Assembly: GCA_003519585.1 (NCBI GenBank)
Contig: DOWL01000056.1
Span: forward strand, 39,570 to 68,654
Length of the DNA: 29,085 nt
DNA from: Nocardioides sp.
Lineage (GTDB): Bacteria; Actinomycetota; Actinomycetes; Propionibacteriales; Nocardioidaceae
Direction: 5' to 3'
Shown here: positions 7,732-14,751 of the stretch, one piece after another
Position numbering within the stretch: position 1 is the first letter of the stretch
Layout: every line of letters starts with the position of its first letter
The notes under the pieces: generated by a model
Told to the model about the DNA's origin: nothing
Databases searched by the model: none
Seen by the model: only the letters and a program-made list of their open reading frames with translations
Translations under genes and position numbers: made by a program

Positions 7732-8190
7732 GTGATCAAGTCGCGCATGACCGTGGTGTTGGCGATCTTCGCGATCCTGGCGGTCGGTGTGGCGACGTTC
7801 GCCTCGTGGGCCCTGCTCGACGATGGGGACGCCGACGCTGAGGACGCACGTCCCGCCTCGGCGAGCGGCGCGGCACAGGGGCCGACCAGCTCCGGCGGAT
7901 GCTCGGGACCTCTGGTGTCGTACTGGGTCCAGGTGAAGAGGTCCGCGGTTGCCGGTCAACTCGATGTCAGCGCCTCGGTCTACACCAGTGAGCAGAACAG
8001 CAACTGGTCGTGGTCCATCGCCGACGACGGCAAGACGGTCGCGAGCGGGACCGCCACCGCTTCGAGCATCAACGGTGGGCCGATGTCGCAAGCAGATGTC
8101 GCGCAGTCGATCACGGACCAGGACGGGACCAACATCACCTTCAACGCCAGCAACGGCAAGGTCTCGTGCACCGGCAAGGTCTCACTCTGA
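7732..8190 (+). CDS. Membrane-anchored extracytoplasmic protein, copy 1 of a tandem pair
   Basis: A 152-residue protein of unknown function. Residues 7-29 are one hydrophobic segment after a short basic tail (MIKSRM), giving either an uncleaved anchor or a signal peptide. An acidic linker follows (DDGDADAED), then a Ser/Ala/Gly-rich stretch and a beta-rich domain from about residue 57. That domain has two cysteines (Cys57 and Cys146) at its ends that could form a disulfide, plus the motifs NSNWSWSI and DGTNITFNA. There is no lipobox. The start is set by the leaderless TAGGCT-N6-GTG promoter. It is paralogous to the gene at 8282; the pair arose by tandem duplication that included the promoter. 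No known family recognised. Confidence 0.78.
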   Translation: MIKSRMTVVLAIFAILAVGVATFASWALLDDGDADAEDARPASASGAAQGPTSSGGCSGPLVSYWVQVKRSAVAGQLDVSASVYTSEQNSNWSWSIADDGKTVASGTATASSINGGPMSQADVAQSITDQDGTNITFNASNGKVSCTGKVSL

Positions 8191-8211
8191 GCGTGCGCGC
8201 ACGCCTTATCT

Positions 8212-8251
8212 GTTCCCTGTGAGTCGATCTGAGTTCCCTGGCAGTCGATCG
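8212..8251 (+). repeat. Doubled upstream box of duplicated gene 2
   Basis: Two copies of the box seen at 7683 lie head to tail, starting at 8212 (exact) and 8233 (GTTCCCTG-GC-AGTCGATC, two changes), 21 bases apart. That is close to two helical turns, so a protein could bind both on one DNA face. The second copy keeps exactly the same distance to the -10 element as the single copy at gene 1; the first is an added copy. Confidence 0.5.
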
Positions 8252-8269
8252 AGGCTCCTCGTCGCTACC

Positions 8270-8275
8270 TAGGCT
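8270..8275 (+). promoter_or_regulatory. -10 element (TAGGCT), leaderless start of duplicated gene 2
   Basis: TAGGCT is six bases before GTG 8282, identical in sequence and spacing to the promoter of the paralogue at 7732. Confidence 0.6.
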
Positions 8276-8281
8276 GCGGAT

Positions 8282-8764
8282 GTGATCAAGTCGCGCCTGA
8301 CCGTGGTGTTGGCGACCTTTGCGGTCCTTGCAGTCATCGTGGTGGCGTTCGCCTCGTGGGCCCTGCTCGACGATGGGGACGCCGACGCTGAGGACGCACC
8401 TGCCGCCGCGGCGGCAAGCAGCGCGGAGCTAGGGCCGACCAGCTCCGGCCTCTGCTCGACACCTGAGGTGTCGTATCGGGTCAATGTGAACAGCCTCGTG
8501 CCCGGCAGGGTCACTATCAGCGCCTCGGTCTACACCACAATGCGGGGCAGCAACTGGTCGTGGTCCATCGTGGAGGACGGCGTGAGCCTCGGCAGCGGGA
8601 CCACCACCGCCATGAACGTCACTGGAGGGCCGACGTCGGAAGCGGATGTCGTGCTGCGGACCGAGGAGCACGACGGCACCAACATCACCTTCAACGCCAC
8701 CTACGACGCCATCGACCGCAAGATCTCGTGCACCGGCGCGGTCAGCTTCACCCCCGACGCTTAG
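8282..8764 (+). CDS. Membrane-anchored extracytoplasmic protein, copy 2 of a tandem pair
   Basis: A 160-residue paralogue of the preceding gene with the same layout: MIKSRL, one hydrophobic segment to about residue 29, DDGDADAED, a low-complexity Ala/Ser linker, then a beta-rich domain with Cys58 and Cys150 and the motifs GSNWSWSI and DGTNITFNA. Identity with copy 1 is uneven. About 50 bases coding for the end of the anchor and the acidic linker (near 8346-8399) are identical to copy 1, whereas the domain has diverged clearly. A short insertion (TYDAIDRK) precedes the second cysteine. The function is unknown. The stop TAG overlaps a 16-base palindrome that may terminate transcription. Confidence 0.78.
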   Translation: MIKSRLTVVLATFAVLAVIVVAFASWALLDDGDADAEDAPAAAAASSAELGPTSSGLCSTPEVSYRVNVNSLVPGRVTISASVYTTMRGSNWSWSIVEDGVSLGSGTTTAMNVTGGPTSEADVVLRTEEHDGTNITFNATYDAIDRKISCTGAVSFTPDA

Positions 8765-8778
8765 CCTGGATCCAGGCT
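8763..8778. terminator. Perfect 16-base palindrome at the end of duplicated gene 2
   Basis: AGCCTGGATCCAGGCT is a perfect palindrome beginning inside the stop codon. As RNA it would form a short stem with a tight loop; it may end transcription from the left or mark a protein site. Confidence 0.35.
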
Positions 8779-8793
8779 TAGCGGGAGACTCTC

Positions 8794-8808
8794 GATGAGA
8801 ACCCTCTC
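8794..8808. promoter_or_regulatory. Second copy of the TCS operator word (GATGAGAACCCTCTC)
   Basis: This 15-base word is the exact reverse complement of 11612-11626, which is part of the candidate operator upstream of the two-component operon. Here it lies between convergent genes, just before the long inverted repeat. Whether it is functional or a relic is unknown. Confidence 0.35.
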
Positions 8809-8812
8809 TTGG

Positions 8813-8875
8813 GATAGTCCCTGACGTTTGTGTTGGCCCGTCCGCGTGTCGGAGTCGAGAACGTCAGGGACTATC
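8813..8875. repeat. Long inverted repeat at a convergent junction, copy A
   Basis: Perfect 16-base arms, GATAGTCCCTGACGTT (8813-8828) and its complement (8860-8875), flank a 31-base loop. It lies between the + gene ending at 8764 and the - gene ending at 8887. The same arm core recurs at 22692-22758, also between convergent genes. It is likely a bidirectional terminator or a dispersed palindromic element. Confidence 0.7.
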
Positions 8876-8886
8876 GCGAGCCCGTG

Positions 8887-9555
8887 TCAGCTGTTGAACC
8901 GGTAGCCCATGCCGCGCACGGTGGCGATGGACGAGGCGCCGAACTTCTTGCGCAAGTAGCCGATGTAGACGTCGACGACGTTCGATCCGGGGTCGAAGTC
9001 GAAGCCCCACACCTGGTCGAGGAGCTGCTCGCGGGAGAGCACCTGACCGGCGTTGACCATGAGTGTCTCGGCGAGTGAGAACTCGCGCGCGGAGAGTTCG
9101 AGCTCGCGCTCACCGACCGTGGCGCGCCGGGTGCGTACGTCGAGTCGTACGCCGCCCGCCTCGAGCACGTCGTCGCGGGTGGGGCCGCCGTCGGGAGTCG
9201 AACGCAGCCGCAGCCGGATCCGGGCCAGGAGCTCGGCGAAGCGGAACGGCTTGGGCATGTAGTCGTCCGCTCCGCCCTCGAGCGCGGAGACCGTGTCGGT
9301 GACCGAGTCGCGGGCGGTCAGCACGATGACCGGGAGTCGCGAACCTTGGGCGCGCAGCAGGTCGAGCACCTCGAAGCCGTCCATGCTCGGCAGGCCGATG
9401 TCGAGGACCATCAGATCGAAGTCGCCACTGAGGGCGTGGTCGAGGCCGACCCGCCCGTCGGCGACGGCGGTGGTGCGGTGCCCGTCAGCGGTCAGCCCCT
9501 TGGCGACGAACGAAGCGATGCGCTCCTCGTCCTCCACGATCAGGATGCGGGCCAC
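8887..9555 (-). CDS. OmpR/PhoB-family response regulator
   Basis: A 222-residue two-domain regulator. The receiver (1-115) has acidic residues at 9-10, phospho-acceptor Asp52 in MVLDIGLPSMDG, Thr in VIVLTARD and Lys in YMPKPF. The winged-helix output domain (about 130-222) includes LSAREFSLAETLM, VLSREQLLDQVWG, NVVDVYIGYLRKKFG and the closing VRGMGYRF, all typical of OmpR-type proteins that bind tandem direct repeats. It starts at GTG 9555, preceded on its strand by GAGGAG, and overlaps the end of the kinase gene by 16 bases. It is the last gene of a three-gene operon and probably acts at the 11-bp repeat upstream of it (inference). Confidence 0.93.
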   Translation of the reverse strand: MARILIVEDEERIASFVAKGLTADGHRTTAVADGRVGLDHALSGDFDLMVLDIGLPSMDGFEVLDLLRAQGSRLPVIVLTARDSVTDTVSALEGGADDYMPKPFRFAELLARIRLRLRSTPDGGPTRDDVLEAGGVRLDVRTRRATVGERELELSAREFSLAETLMVNAGQVLSREQLLDQVWGFDFDPGSNVVDVYIGYLRKKFGASSIATVRGMGYRFNS

Positions 9556-11054
9556 AGACTGAACTCCTCGTCCTCGTCCTGGGTTTCGTCCTCACTACGA
9601 TCTGCGTGCCTTGGCGGTTCAACGTCCGGCGGTCCGCCCGCCGACACCGGCAGCGTGATCACGAATCGGGCGCCGTGTGGTTGCTCGTCCTCGAGCGACA
9701 CCGTGCCGCCGTGGGCCCGCGCGATCGCGCGCACGATCGAGAGACCGAGCCCGAAGCCTTCGTCGCCGTCGGGCACCGCACTGCGCCCGAACCGCTCGAA
9801 GATCTGCTCGCGGTCCTCGGGACTCACGCCCGGCCCGGTGTCGCGCACCCAGAGCCGCGCCCACGCGCCGTCGTACGCCGAACCGAGGGCGATCTGGTCG
9901 CCGGCGCCCGTGTGCTTGACGGCGTTGTCGCAGAGCTGCAGCAACGCCTGGGTGAGCCGCTGCTCGTCGACCGGGACGGTGACACTCGCGGTCTCGTCGA
10001 GGGTCCAGGTGCGGTCGCCGAGCCCGCGCGCCTTGGCCAGCGTGTCCACCGTGAGACCGGTCAGGTCCACCGGCCGTGGCGTGACGAAGTCGGGCCGGTC
10101 GCTCTTGGCCAGCAGGATCAGCTCGCCGACCAGGCGGGACATCCGATCCACCTCGTCGAGGAGCAGCTCGCGGGTCTCCGCGATCTCCTGCGGGTCGCCG
10201 ACGTCGAGGAGTTCGAGGTGGCCGCGCAGCACCGTGAGGGGGGTCTTGAGTTCGTGGCCGGCGTCGTCGAGGAACTGGCGCTGGCCCACGAACGCCTTCT
10301 CGAGCCGGTCCAGCATCCGGTTGAAGGTGCGGGTCAGCGCGGTGATGTCGTCGTTGCCGACCTCGGGAAGTCGCTGCGAGAGGTCGGTGTCGGTGATCTC
10401 GTCGGCGGTCTCGCGCAGCGTCCGCAGCGGCGCGAGGAGCCGGCCCGACTGTGCGGCCGCGAAGCCGGTGATCACCACGAGGGAGAGGAGCGCCACGACG
10501 ACGTAGGTCCGCATGGTGTCGATGAGTCCGGAGCGGGCGTCGCCGTAGTACGTCACGACCACGAGGGCGCCGGTCTCCCCGGCTCGCTCGACGGTCTGTG
10601 CGTTGAGGATCAGGTCGTCCTCGGGGTCCTCGACCCGAGTCGTGCCGTTGTCATCGACGATGGTGGCGGCCGCCTCCTCGAAGGCGGCCTTGTCGTCACC
10701 GGTGTATCCGCCGCTCGAAACCTCCTGGGGACGGCCGTCGTACCACGTGACGAGCGCTTCGTTCTCGTCCGGCACCTGGGAGCGCATGAAGGCGTCGAGC
10801 AGTTCGCCGATGGTGGCGTACGACGCGCCCTCGGTCTCCTGGAACTTCGCGAACTCCTCGAACTGCTGGTCGACGCGTTGGGCGATCTCCTGGTCGATGC
10901 GCTGAGACTCGATGACGTAGACGATGACCCCGGCGCTGGTGAGCGCGAGCAGGGTCAGGGCCGCCACGGCCGCGGTGATGCGGACGCGGACCGAGACGCC
11001 CGACCGTTCGGGCCGGGCGCCGTTGGTCTGGTGGGGGTCAGTCGTCGTCGCCAC
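9540..11054 (-). CDS. Sensor histidine kinase, membrane-bound
   Basis: With GTG 11054 as start it is 504 residues. TM1 covers about 26-48 and TM2 about 184-202, enclosing an extracytoplasmic sensor domain of roughly 135 residues with many Asp/Glu. A HAMP segment follows (ETADEITDTDLSQRLPEVGNDDI), then the H-box FLDDAGHELKTPL with His267, the N-box LCDNAVKH, DTGPGV and GFGLGLSIVRAIARAHGG. The C-terminal tail is acidic (DRSEDETQDEDEEF). The frame stays open to 11159, but that extension would run inside the upstream gene and is low-complexity. GTG 11054 overlaps the upstream stop by 17 bases and gives a normal N-terminus. The signal sensed is unknown. Confidence 0.92.
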   Translation of the reverse strand: MATTTDPHQTNGARPERSGVSVRVRITAAVAALTLLALTSAGVIVYVIESQRIDQEIAQRVDQQFEEFAKFQETEGASYATIGELLDAFMRSQVPDENEALVTWYDGRPQEVSSGGYTGDDKAAFEEAAATIVDDNGTTRVEDPEDDLILNAQTVERAGETGALVVVTYYGDARSGLIDTMRTYVVVALLSLVVITGFAAAQSGRLLAPLRTLRETADEITDTDLSQRLPEVGNDDITALTRTFNRMLDRLEKAFVGQRQFLDDAGHELKTPLTVLRGHLELLDVGDPQEIAETRELLLDEVDRMSRLVGELILLAKSDRPDFVTPRPVDLTGLTVDTLAKARGLGDRTWTLDETASVTVPVDEQRLTQALLQLCDNAVKHTGAGDQIALGSAYDGAWARLWVRDTGPGVSPEDREQIFERFGRSAVPDGDEGFGLGLSIVRAIARAHGGTVSLEDEQPHGARFVITLPVSAGGPPDVEPPRHADRSEDETQDEDEEFSLWPAS

Positions 11055-11565
11055 CGTGGCCGCTCGAGTCGTCACTGCCGCCGCTCGAGCCCGAGCCTCC
11101 GTGGCCGCTGCCGGAGCCGCTGGAGCCCGGGCCGGAGTTGTCGTCACCGTGGTCGTCACCGTGCCCGCCGCCGTGGTCGTCCCAGTCGTCCGGGCTCGGG
11201 GTCACCTCGTCGATGTCGTCGTCTCCGCGACCGCCGTGCCCGGAGTCGTCATCGCGGCCGCCGTGGTGACCAGAGTCGTCCGAGGCGTTGCTGGACGGCC
11301 TGGGTGACTGGCTGGACGACTGGCCGGATGACTGGCTCGGCGACTGGCTCGATGAATGGCTGGGCGACGCGCTCGGCCGCGGTGTACCGCTCGGCGTCGA
11401 GCTGGGTGTCGGGTCACCCGACGGCGTGCCGCTCTGGTCGTCGATGATGATCGTCTGGCGGGGCGTAGGGTCGTCGGCCGCGTTCGCGACGAGGGTGCCC
11501 GTCACGAATGCTCCCAGCGGGAGCATCAGGGCGAGGGCGGCGAAGACCTTCCAGAAGCTGCGCAT
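11038..11565 (-). CDS. Secreted low-complexity Ser/Asp/His/Gly-rich protein, head of the TCS operon
   Basis: A 175-residue protein with a clear signal peptide (MRSFWKVFAALALMLPLGAFVTGTLVANAA, cut near Ala30). The rest is low complexity. There is a Thr/Pro/Ser stretch, then a run of SQSP/SSQS repeats (about residues 60-90), then a tail built from DDD, HGG, GHGDD and SGSG units. The tail is strongly acidic and rich in His, so metal binding outside the cell is plausible but unproven. The gene precedes and overlaps the histidine kinase gene, suggesting an accessory or sensed factor. ATG 11565 was chosen because it gives the signal peptide and has GGAG upstream; the frame is open further but runs into the divergent gene. 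Confidence 0.75.
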   Translation of the reverse strand: MRSFWKVFAALALMLPLGAFVTGTLVANAADDPTPRQTIIIDDQSGTPSGDPTPSSTPSGTPRPSASPSHSSSQSPSQSSGQSSSQSPRPSSNASDDSGHHGGRDDDSGHGGRGDDDIDEVTPSPDDWDDHGGGHGDDHGDDNSGPGSSGSGSGHGGSGSSGGSDDSSGHGGDDD

Positions 11566-11597
11566 GACTCCACGATCATCCCTCAAGGTGGGCTGCC

Positions 11598-11626
11598 GGT
11601 GAGAGGGTGATGAGAGGGTTCTCATC
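11598..11626. promoter_or_regulatory. Candidate OmpR-type operator between divergent operons
   Basis: Two 11-base units, GGTGAGAGGGT (11598-11608) and GATGAGAGGGT (11609-11619), are tandem and share nine consecutive bases. Tandem repeats with 11-base spacing are what OmpR/PhoB-type dimers bind. The second unit also forms an inverted repeat GATGAGA-GGGT-TCTCATC (11609-11626). The site is about 33 bases upstream of the secreted-protein gene on the minus strand and just upstream of the likely -10 of the acyl-CoA ligase on the plus strand, so it could control both. Confidence 0.55.
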
Positions 11627-11639
11627 CGACCCGCAGCAC

Positions 11640-11645
11640 TAAGGT
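11640..11645 (+). promoter_or_regulatory. Possible -10 element (TAAGGT) for the acyl-CoA ligase gene
   Basis: TAAGGT lies 38 bases before GTG 11684, leaving a short leader with a strong ribosome site GAGGAGG (11671-11677) six bases before the start. This gene therefore looks leadered, unlike several neighbours. Confidence 0.4.
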
Positions 11646-11683
11646 GGGACGGCAGATCCGACCGCGTCCCGAGGAGGCCGTCC

Positions 11684-13243
11684 GTGCTCGTCCCGTTCAG
11701 TGTCGCCGACTTCATCGACCGGGCCGTGCAGGTGTACGGCGAGCGCGTGGGCGTGGTCGACGAGCCCGACCAGCCGGCGCCCACCCTGGGTGACCTCACC
11801 TATGCCCAGCTCGGTGCGTTGGCCCGCCGCCAGGCTGCGCACCTCGACGAGCTCGGCGTCGGCCCGGGCGACCGGGTCGCCGTGGTGAGCCACAACAGCG
11901 CTCGACTGCTGACGTCGTTCTTCGGCGTCTCCGGCTACGGCCGGGTGCTGGTCCCGGTGAACTTCCGGCTGCGTCCCGACGAGGTGCGCTACATCGTCGA
12001 GCATTCCGGCGCCCGGGTGCTCTACGTCGACCCCGAGCTCGACGAGTCGCTCAGGGACGTCGATGCGGAGTTCCGCTACGTCCTGGGTAACGACGAGGAG
12101 CTGTACGAGCCGGAGGGAGCCGTCCCGATGCCGTGGGAGCCCGACGAATCGGCCACGGCGACCATTAACTACACCTCCGGCACCACCGCTCGACCCAAGG
12201 GCGTCCAGATCACCCACCGCAACATCTGGACCAACGCGGTGACCTTCGCGCTGCACGCCGGCGTGACCGATCGTGACGTCTATCTGCACACGCTGCCGAT
12301 GTTCCACGCCAACGGGTGGGGGATGCCGTTCGCGATGACCGGGCTGGGCGTCAAGCACATCGTCCTGCGCAAGGTCGACGGCGCGGAGATCCTGCGCCGG
12401 GTCGAGCGGCACGGAGTCACGGTCATGTGTGCAGCGCCCGCCGTGGCGGCCGCCGTACTCGAGGCCGCGCAGAGCTGGGAGGGCGAGATCCCCGGCCGTG
12501 ATCGGGTGCGGATCATCATGGCCGGCGCCCCGCCGCCGACCAAGACCGTGGTGCGGGTCGAGGAGGAGCTCGGCTGGGAGTTCATCCAGATCTACGGGCT
12601 CACCGAGACCTCGCCGCTGCTCACGGTCAACCGCACCCGCGCGGAGTGGGACGACCTCTCTGCCGAGGAGCGTGCCCACAAGCTGACCCGCGCGGGCGCG
12701 CCCGCGATCGGGGTGACCCTCAAGATCGACGCCCCGTCCGAGGAGGAGGGCGAGCACGCGACCGGTGAGGTGCTGGCCCGCTCCAACGTGGTCCTGGAGG
12801 GCTACTGGGAGCAGCCCGAGGAGTCCGAGCGCGCGCTGAAGGACGGGTGGTTCCACACCGGCGACGGAGGCGTGCTCGGCGCGGACGGCTACCTGTCGAT
12901 CGCGGACCGCAAGAAGGACGTGATCATCACCGGCGGCGAGAACGTCTCCTCCATCGAGGTCGAGGACGTGATCTTCAGCCACCCGGCGGTCGCCGAGGTC
13001 GCTGTGATCGGCGTACCCGATGAGAAGTGGGGCGAGACGATCAAGGCCCTGGTGGTCCTCGAGGCCGGCCAGGAGGTCTCCGAGGCCGACCTGATCCGCT
13101 GGTGCAAGGACAAGGCCGCGGGCTACAAGGCACCCACTTCGGTGGAGTTCCGGGACGAACTCGCCCGGACCGCGACCGGCAAGCTGCAGAAGTTCAAACT
13201 CCGCGCGCCGTACTGGGAAGGCCGCGAACGCCAGGTCAACTGA
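11684..13243 (+). CDS. AMP-forming acyl-CoA synthetase (FadD-like)
   Basis: A 519-residue member of the ANL superfamily, which activates a carboxylic acid to the acyl-adenylate and then to acyl-CoA. Motifs in order: NYTSGTTARPKGV (about 162-174, ATP loop), YGLTETSP (adenine pocket), GWFHTGD, DRKKDVIITGGENVSS (hinge region) and RTATGKLQK with catalytic Lys500. No signal peptide or membrane helix was seen. The overall pattern fits medium-chain or aromatic acyl-CoA ligases, but the chain length cannot be read from the sequence. The GTG start is fixed by GAGGAGG six bases upstream. It is divergent from the two-component operon and shares its regulatory gap. Confidence 0.9.
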   Translation: MLVPFSVADFIDRAVQVYGERVGVVDEPDQPAPTLGDLTYAQLGALARRQAAHLDELGVGPGDRVAVVSHNSARLLTSFFGVSGYGRVLVPVNFRLRPDEVRYIVEHSGARVLYVDPELDESLRDVDAEFRYVLGNDEELYEPEGAVPMPWEPDESATATINYTSGTTARPKGVQITHRNIWTNAVTFALHAGVTDRDVYLHTLPMFHANGWGMPFAMTGLGVKHIVLRKVDGAEILRRVERHGVTVMCAAPAVAAAVLEAAQSWEGEIPGRDRVRIIMAGAPPPTKTVVRVEEELGWEFIQIYGLTETSPLLTVNRTRAEWDDLSAEERAHKLTRAGAPAIGVTLKIDAPSEEEGEHATGEVLARSNVVLEGYWEQPEESERALKDGWFHTGDGGVLGADGYLSIADRKKDVIITGGENVSSIEVEDVIFSHPAVAEVAVIGVPDEKWGETIKALVVLEAGQEVSEADLIRWCKDKAAGYKAPTSVEFRDELARTATGKLQKFKLRAPYWEGRERQVN

Positions 13244-13263
13244 GCTCTATCCACAGGGCTGCA

Positions 13264-13285
13264 CATGGACGCTGCATTGTCCATG
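13264..13285. promoter_or_regulatory. Inverted repeat over the -35 region of the antitoxin-like gene
   Basis: CATGGAC (13264-13270) and GTCCATG (13279-13285) flank eight bases. The repeat ends ten bases before the -10 element TAGCGT and covers the -35 position, the usual place for autorepression of antitoxin genes. Confidence 0.45.
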
Positions 13286-13294
13286 GCCGACGCG

Positions 13295-13300
13295 TAGCGT
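13295..13300 (+). promoter_or_regulatory. -10 element (TAGCGT), leaderless
   Basis: TAGCGT is seven bases before ATG 13308; no ribosome site is present, consistent with a leaderless transcript. Confidence 0.5.
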
Positions 13301-13307
13301 CATCTGC

Positions 13308-13538
13308 ATGACGACAGTCCGCAAGAGCGTCCCTCCATCTCAGGTCGAGCAGGACGGCGTCAGCGCACCGGTCGCGTTGGATCGGCAAGCGCTCGAGCAG
13401 CAAGTCGCCGAGCGGGAACTGGAGGCCGGCTATGCCGCCCTTGCGCTCACGATCTCTGAAGAGGAGCGGGCCACGGTGGACGCGTATTCGAAGGACTCGT
13501 TGGAGCGGCTGATGGACCTGCCGTACGACGAGCAGTGA
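13308..13538 (+). CDS. Small antitoxin-like protein, apparently without a toxin partner
   Basis: A 76-residue charged protein. The start MTTVRKSVPPSQ resembles the beta-strand opening of ribbon-helix-helix antitoxins (TTVRKSVSL-type). It is followed by an Ala/Glu-rich helical region (LDRQALEQQVAERELEAGYAALALTISEEERATV) and an acidic end (LMDLPYDEQ). This resemblance is suggestive only. A normal toxin-antitoxin pair would have a toxin gene overlapping or directly following. Here only a 15-codon frame (13542-13589) precedes the promoter of the next gene, so the partner is missing or degraded. The start is supported by the leaderless TAGCGT-N7-ATG promoter and the palindrome in front of it. Confidence 0.62.
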   Translation: MTTVRKSVPPSQVEQDGVSAPVALDRQALEQQVAERELEAGYAALALTISEEERATVDAYSKDSLERLMDLPYDEQ

Positions 13539-13605
13539 CTCATGCGCGCAGCGATCACGGATAGAAGGTGCCTCCTAAGCCTGCGTTGAGGTCCGCACCA
13601 ACGTC

Positions 13606-13611
13606 TAAGGT
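13606..13611 (+). promoter_or_regulatory. -10 element (TAAGGT), leaderless, of the NIF3-RNase H operon
   Basis: TAAGGT is six bases before GTG 13618. This supports both the start codon and transcription of the downstream housekeeping genes from here. Confidence 0.55.
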
Positions 13612-13617
13612 CTCGGC

Positions 13618-14751
13618 GTGGTCATCCTGAGCGACGTCGTCGAGCTGCTGCACGGCTGGTACCCACCCGCGACGGCGGACTCCTGGGACGCGGTGGGGCT
13701 GGTGGCCGGCGATCCGGACCAGGAGGTCACCAAGGTCCTGTTCGCAGTCGACCCGGTGCTGCCGGTGGCGCAGGAGGCGGCCGAGTGGGGAGCGCAGCTG
13801 CTCGTCGTGCACCACCCGCTGTTCCTCAAGGGCGTGCACGGCGTGGCTCGGACTACGCCGAAGGGGCGCACGCTGGGGGTGCTTCAGGATGCCGGATGTG
13901 CGCTACTGACCGCACACACCAACGCCGACCAGGCGGTCGGCGGAGTGTCCGAGGCGATGGCGCGGGCGCTCGGGCTCGACGGACTGCGCCCCATCACAGC
14001 GCACAGCACCCAACGGCTCGACAAGCTGACGACCTACGTCCCCGTGGCCGATGCCGACGCCGTCCGCGCGGCGCTGTCGCGGGCGGGTGCTGGCGTGATC
14101 GGTGACTACGACAGCGCGTCGTTCTCGACGCCGGGGGAGGGGCGGTTCCGTCCGCTGGAGGGAGCCAACCCGACGATCGGTGCCGTGGGCAGCCTCGAAG
14201 TCGTCGACGAGGTACGGATCGAATGCGTCCTCGTGCGCGCCGCGCGCACCAGAGTGGTGAGGGCGCTGCTCGCGGCCCACCCCTACGAAGAGCCGGCGTA
14301 CGACGTAGTGGAGCTGGCCGACCCCGGGGTGGCCGAGACCGGGTCGGGTCGGATCGGGACCCTCCCGGAGACCACGCTCGCCGCCTTCGCCCAGCGGGTC
14401 GCCGACGCGCTGCCTCCGACCGCGGGCGGGGTCCGGGTGGCCGGCGACCCGGACCGCGTCGTACGCACGGTGGCCGTCTGCGGCGGAGCCGGTGACTTCC
14501 TCCTCGACGACGTACGCCGTAGCGGCGTCGACGTCTATGTCACCAGCGACTTGCGGCACCACCCGGCCGGGGAGTTCCTCGAGCACGGCGGTCCGGCGCT
14601 CGTCGACGTCGCGCACTGGGCCGCCGAGTGGACCTGGCTGCCGGTGGTGGCGGAGTGGGTGCGGACTGCGCTGGCCGGTACGGTGGAGACCCGGGTCAGC
14701 ACGATCTGCACCGACCCATGGACAGCAACACGCACAGGAGAAGAGCGCTGA
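13618..14751 (+). CDS. NIF3-family dinuclear metal-centre protein
   Basis: A 377-residue NIF3/YbgI protein (PF01784). Metal-binding motifs are LVVHHPLFLKG (His65, His66), LLTAHTNAD (His100, Asp104) and, near the C-terminus, VYVTSDLRHHPAGEF and ALVDVAHWAAEW. A central insert of about 100 residues (VRIECVLVRAARTRVVRALLAAHPYEEPAYDVVEL) is the PII-like domain found in the longer family members. Family members form toroidal hexamers with two metals per subunit; the substrate is not settled. It is the first gene of a conserved actinobacterial set with the zinc-ribbon and RNase H genes that follow, matching the Rv2230c-Rv2229c-Rv2228c order. Confidence 0.92.
   Translation: MVILSDVVELLHGWYPPATADSWDAVGLVAGDPDQEVTKVLFAVDPVLPVAQEAAEWGAQLLVVHHPLFLKGVHGVARTTPKGRTLGVLQDAGCALLTAHTNADQAVGGVSEAMARALGLDGLRPITAHSTQRLDKLTTYVPVADADAVRAALSRAGAGVIGDYDSASFSTPGEGRFRPLEGANPTIGAVGSLEVVDEVRIECVLVRAARTRVVRALLAAHPYEEPAYDVVELADPGVAETGSGRIGTLPETTLAAFAQRVADALPPTAGGVRVAGDPDRVVRTVAVCGGAGDFLLDDVRRSGVDVYVTSDLRHHPAGEFLEHGGPALVDVAHWAAEWTWLPVVAEWVRTALAGTVETRVSTICTDPWTATRTGEER

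Noticed and set aside
9346..11447. Plus-strand frames of up to 613 codons across the two-component genes
   Set aside because: The minus strand has all kinase and receiver motifs. The plus-strand products are Arg/Ser-rich shadows.
13247..13257. DnaA-box-like word (CTATCCACA) before the antitoxin-like gene
   Set aside because: A single copy with one mismatch, no clustering and no dnaA/dnaN neighbours; not evidence for an origin.
13542..13589. 15-codon frame MRAAITDRRCLLSLR after the antitoxin-like gene
   Set aside because: Too short to judge and overlapping the approach to the next promoter; mentioned only as a possible toxin remnant.
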